The translations under genes and the position numbers were made by a program. A stretch of 64,000 nucleotides of DNA from a virus, in the IMG/VR virus record IMGVR_UViG_3300035681_000001, positions 1 to 64,000 of that record. One strand, 5' to 3'. Positions within the stretch are counted from its first letter, which is position 1, and the number at the start of each line of letters is the position of its first letter. Shown one piece after another: positions 15,923 through 24,230 of this stretch. The notes beneath the pieces are model-generated. The model was not told where the DNA came from. It saw nothing but the letters and a program-made list of their open reading frames with translations, and searched no databases.

Positions 15923-16603
15923 TTAAAAATCAGGGGCCGAAGGCCAGTTTAAATATTCAGGACTGTTTACATAAGTCTTTAAACTGGCTAGATTGGTCTT
16001 TGTGGACACTTCGGTCCGTTTGTTGCTAGCTTCTGTGCGAACAGACTCTCTCCAATTACTCCAATCAGTAGGTATGTCTACGTTAATTTCTGATTTTCTA
16101 GTAACCATCCAGTCAGAAGGCTCTAGTAAATTATAAGCCTTAGAACTCACCGCTGCAATCAAATACTTTTTTGCTGCACTCAAAGTCGTAGGTAAGGGAA
16201 AAGCAGACCAAACCCAATTCTCATTAAACCAGTACATTTTAGTGCCTAAAATTACCTGAGCCGGAGGTGCTAATTCAGTAGTATCTGCAGGCTGGGACCA
16301 ACCTAAAGTGTTAACTACTACTGCTTGACCTAAATGCAAGGTTTCAGTGGGTGTAGTAACATAATAAACTTTAGGGTTTTCATAAGCATAGATTATTTCC
16401 TGAGCTTGGTCTAGTTCTGTTTGCCAAGCATCTAAGCTACTAATAGATTCAGGCTGGGCGTTAACATAGTGTACTAGCCCCCTACCTAAAGTATCTGAGA
16501 ACTCTACTAGATCTATAGCAGGATTCATACCACTAAGGTCAACACCTCTAGCTGTGCCTTGTGGTAAGACTATTAGGTTTTCTCTAGGTCTGATTTCAGT
16601 CAC
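15923..16603 (-). CDS. tail-fibre assembly-like / virion accessory protein (226 aa)
   Basis: A 226-aa protein between the two adhesin genes. The C-terminal region reads DWSNWRESVRTEASNKRTEV, close to the 'W..WR..VR.......' pattern found at the end of phage tail-fibre assembly or tail-associated proteins of the DUF4376 kind. It overlaps the next gene by an ATGA junction at 16600-16603. Likely an adhesin chaperone or baseplate accessory; the assignment is by pattern and position. Confidence 0.7.
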   Translation of the reverse strand: MTEIRPRENLIVLPQGTARGVDLSGMNPAIDLVEFSDTLGRGLVHYVNAQPESISSLDAWQTELDQAQEIIYAYENPKVYYVTTPTETLHLGQAVVVNTLGWSQPADTTELAPPAQVILGTKMYWFNENWVWSAFPLPTTLSAAKKYLIAAVSSKAYNLLEPSDWMVTRKSEINVDIPTDWSNWRESVRTEASNKRTEVSTKTNLASLKTYVNSPEYLNWPSAPDF

Positions 16604-16929
16604 TGCAAGTTACCTGGTGCAATTGCTTGTATTTCTACACCTTCTATTGTAGGTTCTTTACCTAAAGCAGTGTTGAATAAAATATGATTGGTCACGTCAG
16701 CCCGTTTTACTGATTCGTTGCGATGACTTTCAACTGCTGCTGCAGTGTGGCGCTGTTGGTTGGAATTTTCTATTAGTAAAGCAGGTAGCCACTTAAAAGA
16801 ACAATCCCATTCATCCACTTGTTTACCAGTATTAGAATCCCAACCTGTAACATGAGTAAAGAAAACACACTTAGTACCTACGCAGTCTTCGCGGATCAGA
16901 GGGCACCAAGTACCTGTCTGTAGTTGCAT
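16600..16929 (-). CDS. small Cys-rich virion accessory protein (109 aa)
   Basis: A 109-aa protein whose N-terminal half has four Cys residues (CPLIREDCVGTKCVFF and DEWDCSFKW), enough for one metal site or for disulfides. The second half (ENSNQQRHTAAAVESHRNE) is helical. It overlaps both neighbours by one or a few bases, so it is coupled to the adhesin genes. Similar small Cys-containing proteins are found next to structural genes in other phages, from memory. Confidence 0.7.
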   Translation of the reverse strand: MQLQTGTWCPLIREDCVGTKCVFFTHVTGWDSNTGKQVDEWDCSFKWLPALLIENSNQQRHTAAAVESHRNESVKRADVTNHILFNTALGKEPTIEGVEIQAIAPGNLQ

Positions 16930-19900
16930 TAAGTTTTAGTGCAAAGGATCATGTCTATGTATCTTACCGCAAAGTTCATAGTGTTGCCAGTTGTTTGGCT
17001 TACACTAGCAGAATTAACAGTAACGCCCGTTCCAGACCCAGTAACACTATAAGGGCCACCTGGCACTTGGTTACCACCTCCGCTAAAAGCAGTAGGTCCA
17101 AAATCCATACCATCTTGGACAGTTGATCCCCCTGAACTTACACCCTCATCGTTCCTTAACGAATAAAATGAGTGTGAGTGTGACGGGTCAGTAATACCAT
17201 GGTTGTGGTCTACTAGAGGTACTGTTCTATTAGTAAAAGCTGCGGTAAAAGCAACTGAGCCACCAGCCCCACCACCGGCTCCGCTAACAACTCTCAAAGC
17301 GTAGTCGTCAACGTTAGTTTCTTGTACCCACCCTAAAGGAGCAGTTGCATTATGAAAAACAAGCCTAACACCCGGCTCAAAAACTCCCAAACCTACAAAT
17401 TTATTAGCAAACACCACACCTAGTACTTCTAGGTGTCTAAATTTACCTGAATCAGCTTCGACTACTTCGGCTTGTAAAGTACCTAATACACGAGCTGTTT
17501 TGAGTAAAACCTCCGAGGCCTGGGTAAGATCTACTAAGCCTCCAGCAACTACTAAGTTAGCAGTAATTAAGTGACCGGTAGCTACTAGGTTTTCTAAACG
17601 GAATGCATTTAATAGCTCAGGACGTTGCTTAGGTGTGTTAAACACACGTGAGTTTGAATCAGACCAATCAATCAACCGGCCCTCAGCAGAAAACATCAAC
17701 CGAGGAGCGGCTAACGTAATTTCAGTGGTACTGCCCACTACGTATACGTTGCCACCTATGTGGTAGTTACCTGTAGTATCTAATCCAGTAACTCTTACTA
17801 CACCTCCATTTTGTTCAGTAGCTCTAGAGTTATACAGTTGTTGTGCACTAAGTACGTTGGCAACCGTTTCATTAATAGCAACTGAGTAATTACCAGAAGC
17901 GTAACCTGTACGATCCCAAAAATGAGCCGTTAAACAAACTTTAGAAGGCTGACGGAATTCTACTGGAGCAGCACTAACATAAACCTTACGTTGGCTAGGA
18001 GGTAGGTCTTTACCATAACGATTAAAAAGCTGAGCCAGAGCTGAGTCATTAGTATCAGCTGCATCACTAGGAAAATAAGGCGTCCCTAAGTTAGGAGCTA
18101 CTGACTGCCCACTATACAACAGCCCAAAAGCTGATACAAAACGCTCTACAGCCTCACGAGTAGTTGAATATTGACTGATACGATCATAAGTACTAGCAGC
18201 ACACTCACACCCAGGAAAAATTGAGGGTGTAATACTACTAGAACTAGGTGTTACCACCCCAGCTATAGAATCATAAATAGACAGCGAAGCATCAGGGTTC
18301 CAATTAGGGCTGTCTAGGTCTAACTCCGGGAATAAGTAATTCAGGTTTTGTTTGTAGCCTGTTGTACCCCCACTAGGTGGCAATACCCCACCTAGCAACA
18401 CGGTTAGGTAGTAAACACCATCTTGGTTTCCAGGTTGGTATTCGGTAAGAGTCTCAACGTCATATACCCAAAAAGTTTCTAACGTATCGCTATTACTAAT
18501 AGGAGTCTGTATTACTGAAAAGCGTTCCGGAGGTTCAGCTTGAGCTACAGTTTTGGGTATAGTAAGTTCTAGTCGCCACAACAAGTCATTAGCATCTACC
18601 GTTTGGCCTGTCGCTAGAGTACTTCCGGGTCGAAAGTCTACCTTACGTTGTACATAAACAGCGCCAAACAAATCTGGTACTAGAGCAGAACTATCCCAGT
18701 CTCTCATGGTACGCTCTAAAAACTCAAAGCTACCACTTTGAGCTTTAACAAAAAGCCGATATAACAAATTACGCCCGTTCGCTACATCATTCCAATCGTT
18801 GGTGCCTTCTGTAGCAGCTTTAGCAACCCTTAGATAAATCAAACCTAAAGGTTGACCTGTAGTTGGGTCAGTAGTACCAGTAGGTTCCCAAACGTAATAT
18901 TGTCGTTTAGGATTGTTACCTGAGGTGTCATCACTTAAAGGTTCCCTTAATAAAACATAAAAGGGTACTGCTAGGTAGTTAGCTTTAGGTGAAGGGTACG
19001 TGTAAACGCAGCTCCATACTCTCTCAGCAGCTCCACCTGCTTTACCTAGCAAATACAAACCGTCTAGAACCAACCACCTTTTTTCGTAACCAGTACCTGG
19101 AGACTCTATATATTCCGGTACTGCAGATTCAATAATAGGTGCACCTAAGTACAATCTCCTAAAATTAGCAGTTTGGTTAGCAGCAGTTTGAGCACCACCT
19201 AAGGTCCCACTTACCGTACCTAAGGTCTTAGCTAAGTTAATACGGTTGAACGAAATATTGACTACTTGATCGGTAGCAAAACCCGTTAGAGGAGCATCAT
19301 AAGCAGTTATTACAGAAGGATCGTTTCCAGTAAAATTCTCACCATAAGGTATAGCAGTACTACCTTGATTAGTAATACCGGGAGTAGTAGTAAAGTCAAC
19401 CCTTTTAGCTAAACCACGAAGCACTCCTTTAGGTGGTACTAAAGCAGTGACTTTACCTTTGGTTTGCAGCAACTTAGCTGTAGCAGCATAACCAGTAGCC
19501 TTTAAGCTAATAGCCCCGTATTGACTACGATTACCTGCACCAGTAATTACACCCCCACCACTAGACCAAAACTCATCTGCAAAACCTTCTACTAGGTTGT
19601 CGTGAGCTCTAATTTCAGCGCCGTTAGTAGCGTGCAAAAAGTAGTGCCGGTAGTCAGCTTTGTACTGAGCACTAACGCTAGAACCAGTACCACTACTAAA
19701 AGCAATATCCAAAATCTGAGTGGACTGTGCATGACAATTACGGACGATTACTGAAGCTTCACCTTCCATCAATAAGCCGTCAGCTAAAATACCACACAGC
19801 CCAGTTTCAGACCTTAAACGACAATCTCTAAACTCAGTAGGTAATTTAGGTGTAGGATCAGTACTGCTCAACACACCTGGTGTTTGGTAACCATATTTAG

Positions 19901-22900
19901 CACCGTTAGCCCAATAAGCTGCGTTGTTAGTAAATACAGGTCTAGTTGCAGCGGGAAATTCAGACCAATCTTGAATGCTTACTAAATTAGTAAAAACTTT
20001 CAGTAACTTGGCGGAATACAAAGCTAGTTCAGCGGTACTTAAAGGTGCAGCTGCTAAAACAGCATGGTGACTAGAACTACTAGTAGTACCAAAACAAACA
20101 CGCTCTACTAAAGTCTCAGCCGAATATCTTAAAATACTACTTTTGAAAGCTTGACTAGTAGGTACGTACAACGGGCTAAAAACAGTAGCTGCAGGGTCCT
20201 TTACGTAAATGTGAACTTGAGGGCCCAATACCACACCACCGTAGACACCACTGCCTACACCAGTAGGATTGAATAAATCATAAGAACCAGCGGCTGCCTC
20301 AAACTCTAAGTTCTTAGCACTTACAGCTAAAGTATTAACTGCTCCAGCACTAGTAGCACCAGCTTGGTTCTTTACGTTATAGGTACCAGGCTCTACGTAA
20401 ATGGTTACGGGCCCTAGCAACGAACTAATCAAGTTAGCCTGTAGCGCCGCTCGCTCTAAAGTCTTAAAGGGGCTAGTACTAGAAGTACCTTTGTTGCTTA
20501 CTAGATCACTAGCATCAGGGTGCCTAGCATTCAAATAAACACTAGTAGCACTAACCACACTAGACTGAGCTGCTAACAGCCCTTTAGCTGTGTAAGGGCT
20601 AAGAGCTACTTTGGTATCCAAACCAGCAATAGCTTGAGCTACTGTAGCTAGCTGTATAAAACCCGCTCGCTCAGTAGTGGAATACAACTTCCACTCACTA
20701 GAAGCGAGAATAGGAGTCTCAAAGTCAGTAAGAGAGTTAAACGCTAAACGAGCAGACCGGAGGTCCAAAGTAGCGTTGGGGAAAAGCAGCAAGCTTTCAG
20801 TGATCGTTAGACGCTTGAAGACCTTAGTATCAGAAGTAGTATTACTGGTTAAGTCAGTTTGTTTACCTGTCTTTAAGTCAATGACTTGCTGACCAATAAT
20901 GAAGTTACCATCTTGGTCCATTCCAGTATTGTAGACCCGACCACCAAAAGACTCTTTTTTGATCCGGGCTATAGATTGCTGAAAAGTAAAGACCTTGTCT
21001 TGGAACAACGGTAACGCAGAAGAATAATTCAAGTAACCCTGCCATTCCCAAGTGTGCCCAGCACACCTGATAGTAGAAGGGCGGTGTAGGTTGGTACGTA
21101 TAGTAGTAGGTACGTTTACTGTTCTGGTACTAGCTTGTAGTAAAGCTACCCTATCAGACAACGGCAACCCGAGTTCAGACAACAGCGTGTCTACGGCTTT
21201 ATAGGTAGCCGAAGTAGTAGGGTTAGCTACAGGGTTGTTAATATCAATTTCTGGATAAAGTGTAGACAATGACTCGTTAGTGGCTCCAGCCAACATCAAA
21301 GCTACGTAATAAGTACCTGTAGGCAAGTCAGCCCCGTTGAAGTCAGTAGTCTTTACATCTGCTACAAATAACGGTGTAGTAAGCTGCAATCCCATCAATT
21401 GCTGGTTAAGCCTTAATACAAAGTTTTCTACAGGTCGCCGCTTGCTGGAATCACCTAGACCTTCAAGCTTAAGCCACAGAATACGGTCGTCTGATTGTCT
21501 TTGATCAGGGTTGCGTTTAATCAGTATAGGAAACCCCTCAACCAAAGTACGGTTGTTGTAGATACCGTTGTTGGTCGTTGAAGTATTAAAAAACCACCCG
21601 TTGGAATCCTGAGAATAAAAAGGAGCTGTGTCTACCAAACGAGCTGTATATTCAGTACCGTCTACACCAGTAACGTAAAGTAGTTCCCCAGGTTGGTAAG
21701 TAAAAGGAGCTACACGATCTTCACTAGGTTGGGCATCTACGTAAAGCTTTGCAGGAGTATTGATGTCTGCGTTGGCAGGTGTCTTTAGTTTGTAGCTAAG
21801 AATCGGAATATTGAAAACAGTCGGGTCTATAGGTTTAGGTAAGATAATCGTATTGATAAAAGAGCCCGAGTCTTGCGGCAGAGCCGTAGCCGCAAAACCC
21901 TTAGCTACTAAGGATAGGTCGCCAAAGTTAGAGCAGCTGTTAGTAATAGAAAGCTCACCGCCGTCTTCTGCTTCGTAATGAACAGCAGAACAAATCACAA
22001 AACAACTAACGATCTGGATGTAACCACCGTTAACTGCTCGGAAAGCCCGGTGTCTCCATTCTGGTTTGTACCTTTTGTTTCCTGGCAGTGTGGTGTCTGT
22101 AACAAAAGCACGTGGATCAGCTTGCAAGCTTACGTTAGTAAACTGAGCAGTAACCATAGACTTAAGGCCACTGACCTTAGCGCCGTCTACCAACAAGCCA
22201 TTAAGGCCAAACCGGGAACGAACCGAACAATTAAAAACATAAGGTGATGCTGAAACAGTAGTATCAACAGCTAAGAAACCAGTAGCATCTAAAGCCTGAT
22301 TACTGGTAACCGGCGCTACTATCTCAGTTTCTGGTATCGAAGCTTGAAAGTCTGCTAGTACCACGTTAGGGTTACGCCGCAGCCCTAACACTTGGTATAC
22401 CTTAGAGTAATAACTAGAATCCGAACCGGTTAACTCATCAGCGGTAGCAAATTCAGCACACCCACAAAGGTGGTGACTACTGTAGTTAAACGCGTTGTCA
22501 GTAAAAGTAAAACCATAAAGGTACGAACCACCAGTAAGCTTAAAAATACTGGTACGACCGGTACCAAAACATTCTGGGTCGGCCAACCAATCATTAAAGT
22601 TCCCTACGTACCTAGGGCGAAGCTTGGTCTTCCTAAGATCTAAAGCTACTATCGAAACACCCCTAGGTGCAACCACCCCACCTTTAATGGGATTAAAGAC
22701 AGAATAGTTAGGGTAACTAACAGTATCTCCTACAGCCCAAACGCCTTTCATTCGACGAACTGTAATACGTGCGTTGTCAACCGCAACAACTATTGCTGAA
22801 CCACCAGAAGAACTAAAAACTTGTTGGCGTGGGTACAAACCTTCAGCCCAAGCGTTGGTAACACTCAACACACCAGTAGTTAAGTTGATAGCTGTAACTA

Positions 22901-23714
22901 ACCCACTTAGGAGCTGTGGGTTAATAGGGCCAGTATCAGTAGCCGTTAGTCGAGGTAAAGCTGAATAAGATACTACCCCTGGACGGTTATCTAAATGATA
23001 ATCTCCTGAGTGAATGTAAATAGTATCCTGGTCATACAAGTCATTGTTAGCTCCAGCTTGATAAGACCTTAAAGCAGAAGCTATTAACGCTCGTTCTGGG
23101 GTAAGAAAAGGTCTACTAGGATCTAGACCGTCATTTTCAACCGAATCATCACCTATAGTTTGGTCTACATGAATCTCATTTGACTCAGTACGACGCGTAA
23201 TAAAACCAGACTCTTCTGCCCAATTAGCCAACCCAGCCGGGTTAATGGCAGTAGTTTCTGAAACACCATCTTGAATTTCTTGTAAAGTTGCTAACCTCAC
23301 CAAACCAGCTTGGGTCTGAGTAGCATCTACTGGACTAACCCTAAACCAAGAGTCACCATTATTAACAAAAAAAGCACCGTCTGTTTTACGTAACCACAGC
23401 TGCCCTATTTGATTTAGCTTGGCAGCGTTATTACTAAAAGTAATTCCTGGAGCAGTAGTTTCTGCTGCATCCGTAGTAACATATGCTGGACCTACACGTA
23501 CTACTTGATCAGCTACACTCTCATTAGACTCAGTACCAACTCGTAAGAACAAGCCTACCGAGCTAGCAATCAAATTAGCATTTGTAGAACCGTAATTAAC
23601 TGATACTTCACCTAAGTAAAGATCTTCAGGTGTATTAGTACTAGGTACCCGATGAGGTACACCACTAGATCGAGATACGTGACGCAGAATATCAAAATCC
23701 CGAGGGGTGCTCAT
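16929..23714 (-). CDS. giant virion adhesin with gp12-like metal-binding tip (2261 aa)
   Basis: A 2261-aa protein. N-terminal ~170 residues resemble cyanomyovirus virion proteins (FLRVGTESNES, then FFVNNGDSWFRVSPVDATQT). Two tandem beta-helix modules follow, each with paired landmarks: YKPEWRHRAFRAVNGG and YKADYRHYFLHATNGA, then SLVAKGFAATAL and SLKATGYAATAK. Two copies of the 'YNTGMD..GNFIIG' or 'RVTGLDTTGNYHIGG' segment come after. The C-terminus is a collar-like domain (LVFHNATAPLGWVQ) with a His cluster, VDHNHGITDPSHSHSF, like the iron-binding tip of T4 gp12. It is the largest gene in the window and probably the main receptor-binding or baseplate fibre. Confidence 0.87.
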   Translation of the reverse strand: MSTPRDFDILRHVSRSSGVPHRVPSTNTPEDLYLGEVSVNYGSTNANLIASSVGLFLRVGTESNESVADQVVRVGPAYVTTDAAETTAPGITFSNNAAKLNQIGQLWLRKTDGAFFVNNGDSWFRVSPVDATQTQAGLVRLATLQEIQDGVSETTAINPAGLANWAEESGFITRRTESNEIHVDQTIGDDSVENDGLDPSRPFLTPERALIASALRSYQAGANNDLYDQDTIYIHSGDYHLDNRPGVVSYSALPRLTATDTGPINPQLLSGLVTAINLTTGVLSVTNAWAEGLYPRQQVFSSSGGSAIVVAVDNARITVRRMKGVWAVGDTVSYPNYSVFNPIKGGVVAPRGVSIVALDLRKTKLRPRYVGNFNDWLADPECFGTGRTSIFKLTGGSYLYGFTFTDNAFNYSSHHLCGCAEFATADELTGSDSSYYSKVYQVLGLRRNPNVVLADFQASIPETEIVAPVTSNQALDATGFLAVDTTVSASPYVFNCSVRSRFGLNGLLVDGAKVSGLKSMVTAQFTNVSLQADPRAFVTDTTLPGNKRYKPEWRHRAFRAVNGGYIQIVSCFVICSAVHYEAEDGGELSITNSCSNFGDLSLVAKGFAATALPQDSGSFINTIILPKPIDPTVFNIPILSYKLKTPANADINTPAKLYVDAQPSEDRVAPFTYQPGELLYVTGVDGTEYTARLVDTAPFYSQDSNGWFFNTSTTNNGIYNNRTLVEGFPILIKRNPDQRQSDDRILWLKLEGLGDSSKRRPVENFVLRLNQQLMGLQLTTPLFVADVKTTDFNGADLPTGTYYVALMLAGATNESLSTLYPEIDINNPVANPTTSATYKAVDTLLSELGLPLSDRVALLQASTRTVNVPTTIRTNLHRPSTIRCAGHTWEWQGYLNYSSALPLFQDKVFTFQQSIARIKKESFGGRVYNTGMDQDGNFIIGQQVIDLKTGKQTDLTSNTTSDTKVFKRLTITESLLLFPNATLDLRSARLAFNSLTDFETPILASSEWKLYSTTERAGFIQLATVAQAIAGLDTKVALSPYTAKGLLAAQSSVVSATSVYLNARHPDASDLVSNKGTSSTSPFKTLERAALQANLISSLLGPVTIYVEPGTYNVKNQAGATSAGAVNTLAVSAKNLEFEAAAGSYDLFNPTGVGSGVYGGVVLGPQVHIYVKDPAATVFSPLYVPTSQAFKSSILRYSAETLVERVCFGTTSSSSHHAVLAAAPLSTAELALYSAKLLKVFTNLVSIQDWSEFPAATRPVFTNNAAYWANGAKYGYQTPGVLSSTDPTPKLPTEFRDCRLRSETGLCGILADGLLMEGEASVIVRNCHAQSTQILDIAFSSGTGSSVSAQYKADYRHYFLHATNGAEIRAHDNLVEGFADEFWSSGGGVITGAGNRSQYGAISLKATGYAATAKLLQTKGKVTALVPPKGVLRGLAKRVDFTTTPGITNQGSTAIPYGENFTGNDPSVITAYDAPLTGFATDQVVNISFNRINLAKTLGTVSGTLGGAQTAANQTANFRRLYLGAPIIESAVPEYIESPGTGYEKRWLVLDGLYLLGKAGGAAERVWSCVYTYPSPKANYLAVPFYVLLREPLSDDTSGNNPKRQYYVWEPTGTTDPTTGQPLGLIYLRVAKAATEGTNDWNDVANGRNLLYRLFVKAQSGSFEFLERTMRDWDSSALVPDLFGAVYVQRKVDFRPGSTLATGQTVDANDLLWRLELTIPKTVAQAEPPERFSVIQTPISNSDTLETFWVYDVETLTEYQPGNQDGVYYLTVLLGGVLPPSGGTTGYKQNLNYLFPELDLDSPNWNPDASLSIYDSIAGVVTPSSSSITPSIFPGCECAASTYDRISQYSTTREAVERFVSAFGLLYSGQSVAPNLGTPYFPSDAADTNDSALAQLFNRYGKDLPPSQRKVYVSAAPVEFRQPSKVCLTAHFWDRTGYASGNYSVAINETVANVLSAQQLYNSRATEQNGGVVRVTGLDTTGNYHIGGNVYVVGSTTEITLAAPRLMFSAEGRLIDWSDSNSRVFNTPKQRPELLNAFRLENLVATGHLITANLVVAGGLVDLTQASEVLLKTARVLGTLQAEVVEADSGKFRHLEVLGVVFANKFVGLGVFEPGVRLVFHNATAPLGWVQETNVDDYALRVVSGAGGGAGGSVAFTAAFTNRTVPLVDHNHGITDPSHSHSFYSLRNDEGVSSGGSTVQDGMDFGPTAFSGGGNQVPGGPYSVTGSGTGVTVNSASVSQTTGNTMNFAVRYIDMILCTKT

Positions 23715-23806
23715 CTAACCTTAAGTGTCTTAACAGAGACTAGCAGGCCAAGTAAGTCACTGACAAGTACTATATGAGCTAGCCTAGTGGTATACGTCAA
23801 CCACGT

Positions 23807-24193
23807 ATGGACGGTGCAGAATGCCTAACTCTTTCAGACTACGTCAACAAGAAAAAGGTCAGGCAACTACATCGACAAGCTATTTTCAGAGCTTTTGACC
23901 ATAAGTGCGCTTATTGTGGCAGTCCAGCTCAAAGCTTAGATCACGTTAAACCACGTCACAAAGGAGGTCAAAACCTTAGTTCTAACTTAGTACCTGCTTG
24001 TTTAGAGTGTAATCAAACCAAAGGTAGCTCTGACTTATGGGACTTCTACCACAAAGGTCAGGCTTTTTATTCAGCTAGTAGAGCTGAATTTTTAAAACAG
24101 TGGGTTTCAGGTGAAATCTTAGCGTTAAGGGCACTAAGTGTTGAAGAACTCGGCAAAGACAACGTGCACATATTCTTAGTAGGTTTCAACTAA
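23807..24193 (+). CDS. HNH endonuclease
   Basis: A 128-aa protein with a complete HNH module: CAYCGSPAQSLDHVKPRHKG, then GGQNLSSNLVPACLECNQTKG. Both zinc CxxC pairs, the catalytic His of LDHV and the Asn of the N/L-N-L-V-P strand are present. Free-standing HNH nucleases in phages act as homing enzymes or assist terminase cutting. It is the first plus-strand gene after the adhesin block, just before the intron-containing JAB gene. The end of the gene abuts a copy of the recurring motif (24193). Confidence 0.88.
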   Translation: MDGAECLTLSDYVNKKKVRQLHRQAIFRAFDHKCAYCGSPAQSLDHVKPRHKGGQNLSSNLVPACLECNQTKGSSDLWDFYHKGQAFYSASRAEFLKQWVSGEILALRALSVEELGKDNVHIFLVGFN

Positions 24194-24213
24194 AAACAAA
24201 GTACAGCGTACGG
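24193..24213 (+). promoter_or_regulatory. recurring phage motif upstream of the JAB cassette
   Basis: AAAACAAAGTACAGCGTACGG begins right at the HNH stop and ends 17 bp before the ATG at 24231. It is nearly identical to the copies at 43331 and 6757. TAATAA follows and could be a -10-like element. Likely controls the JAB/E2-like/ThiF operon. Confidence 0.5.
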
Positions 24214-24230
24214 TGTAATAACACTTAAGT

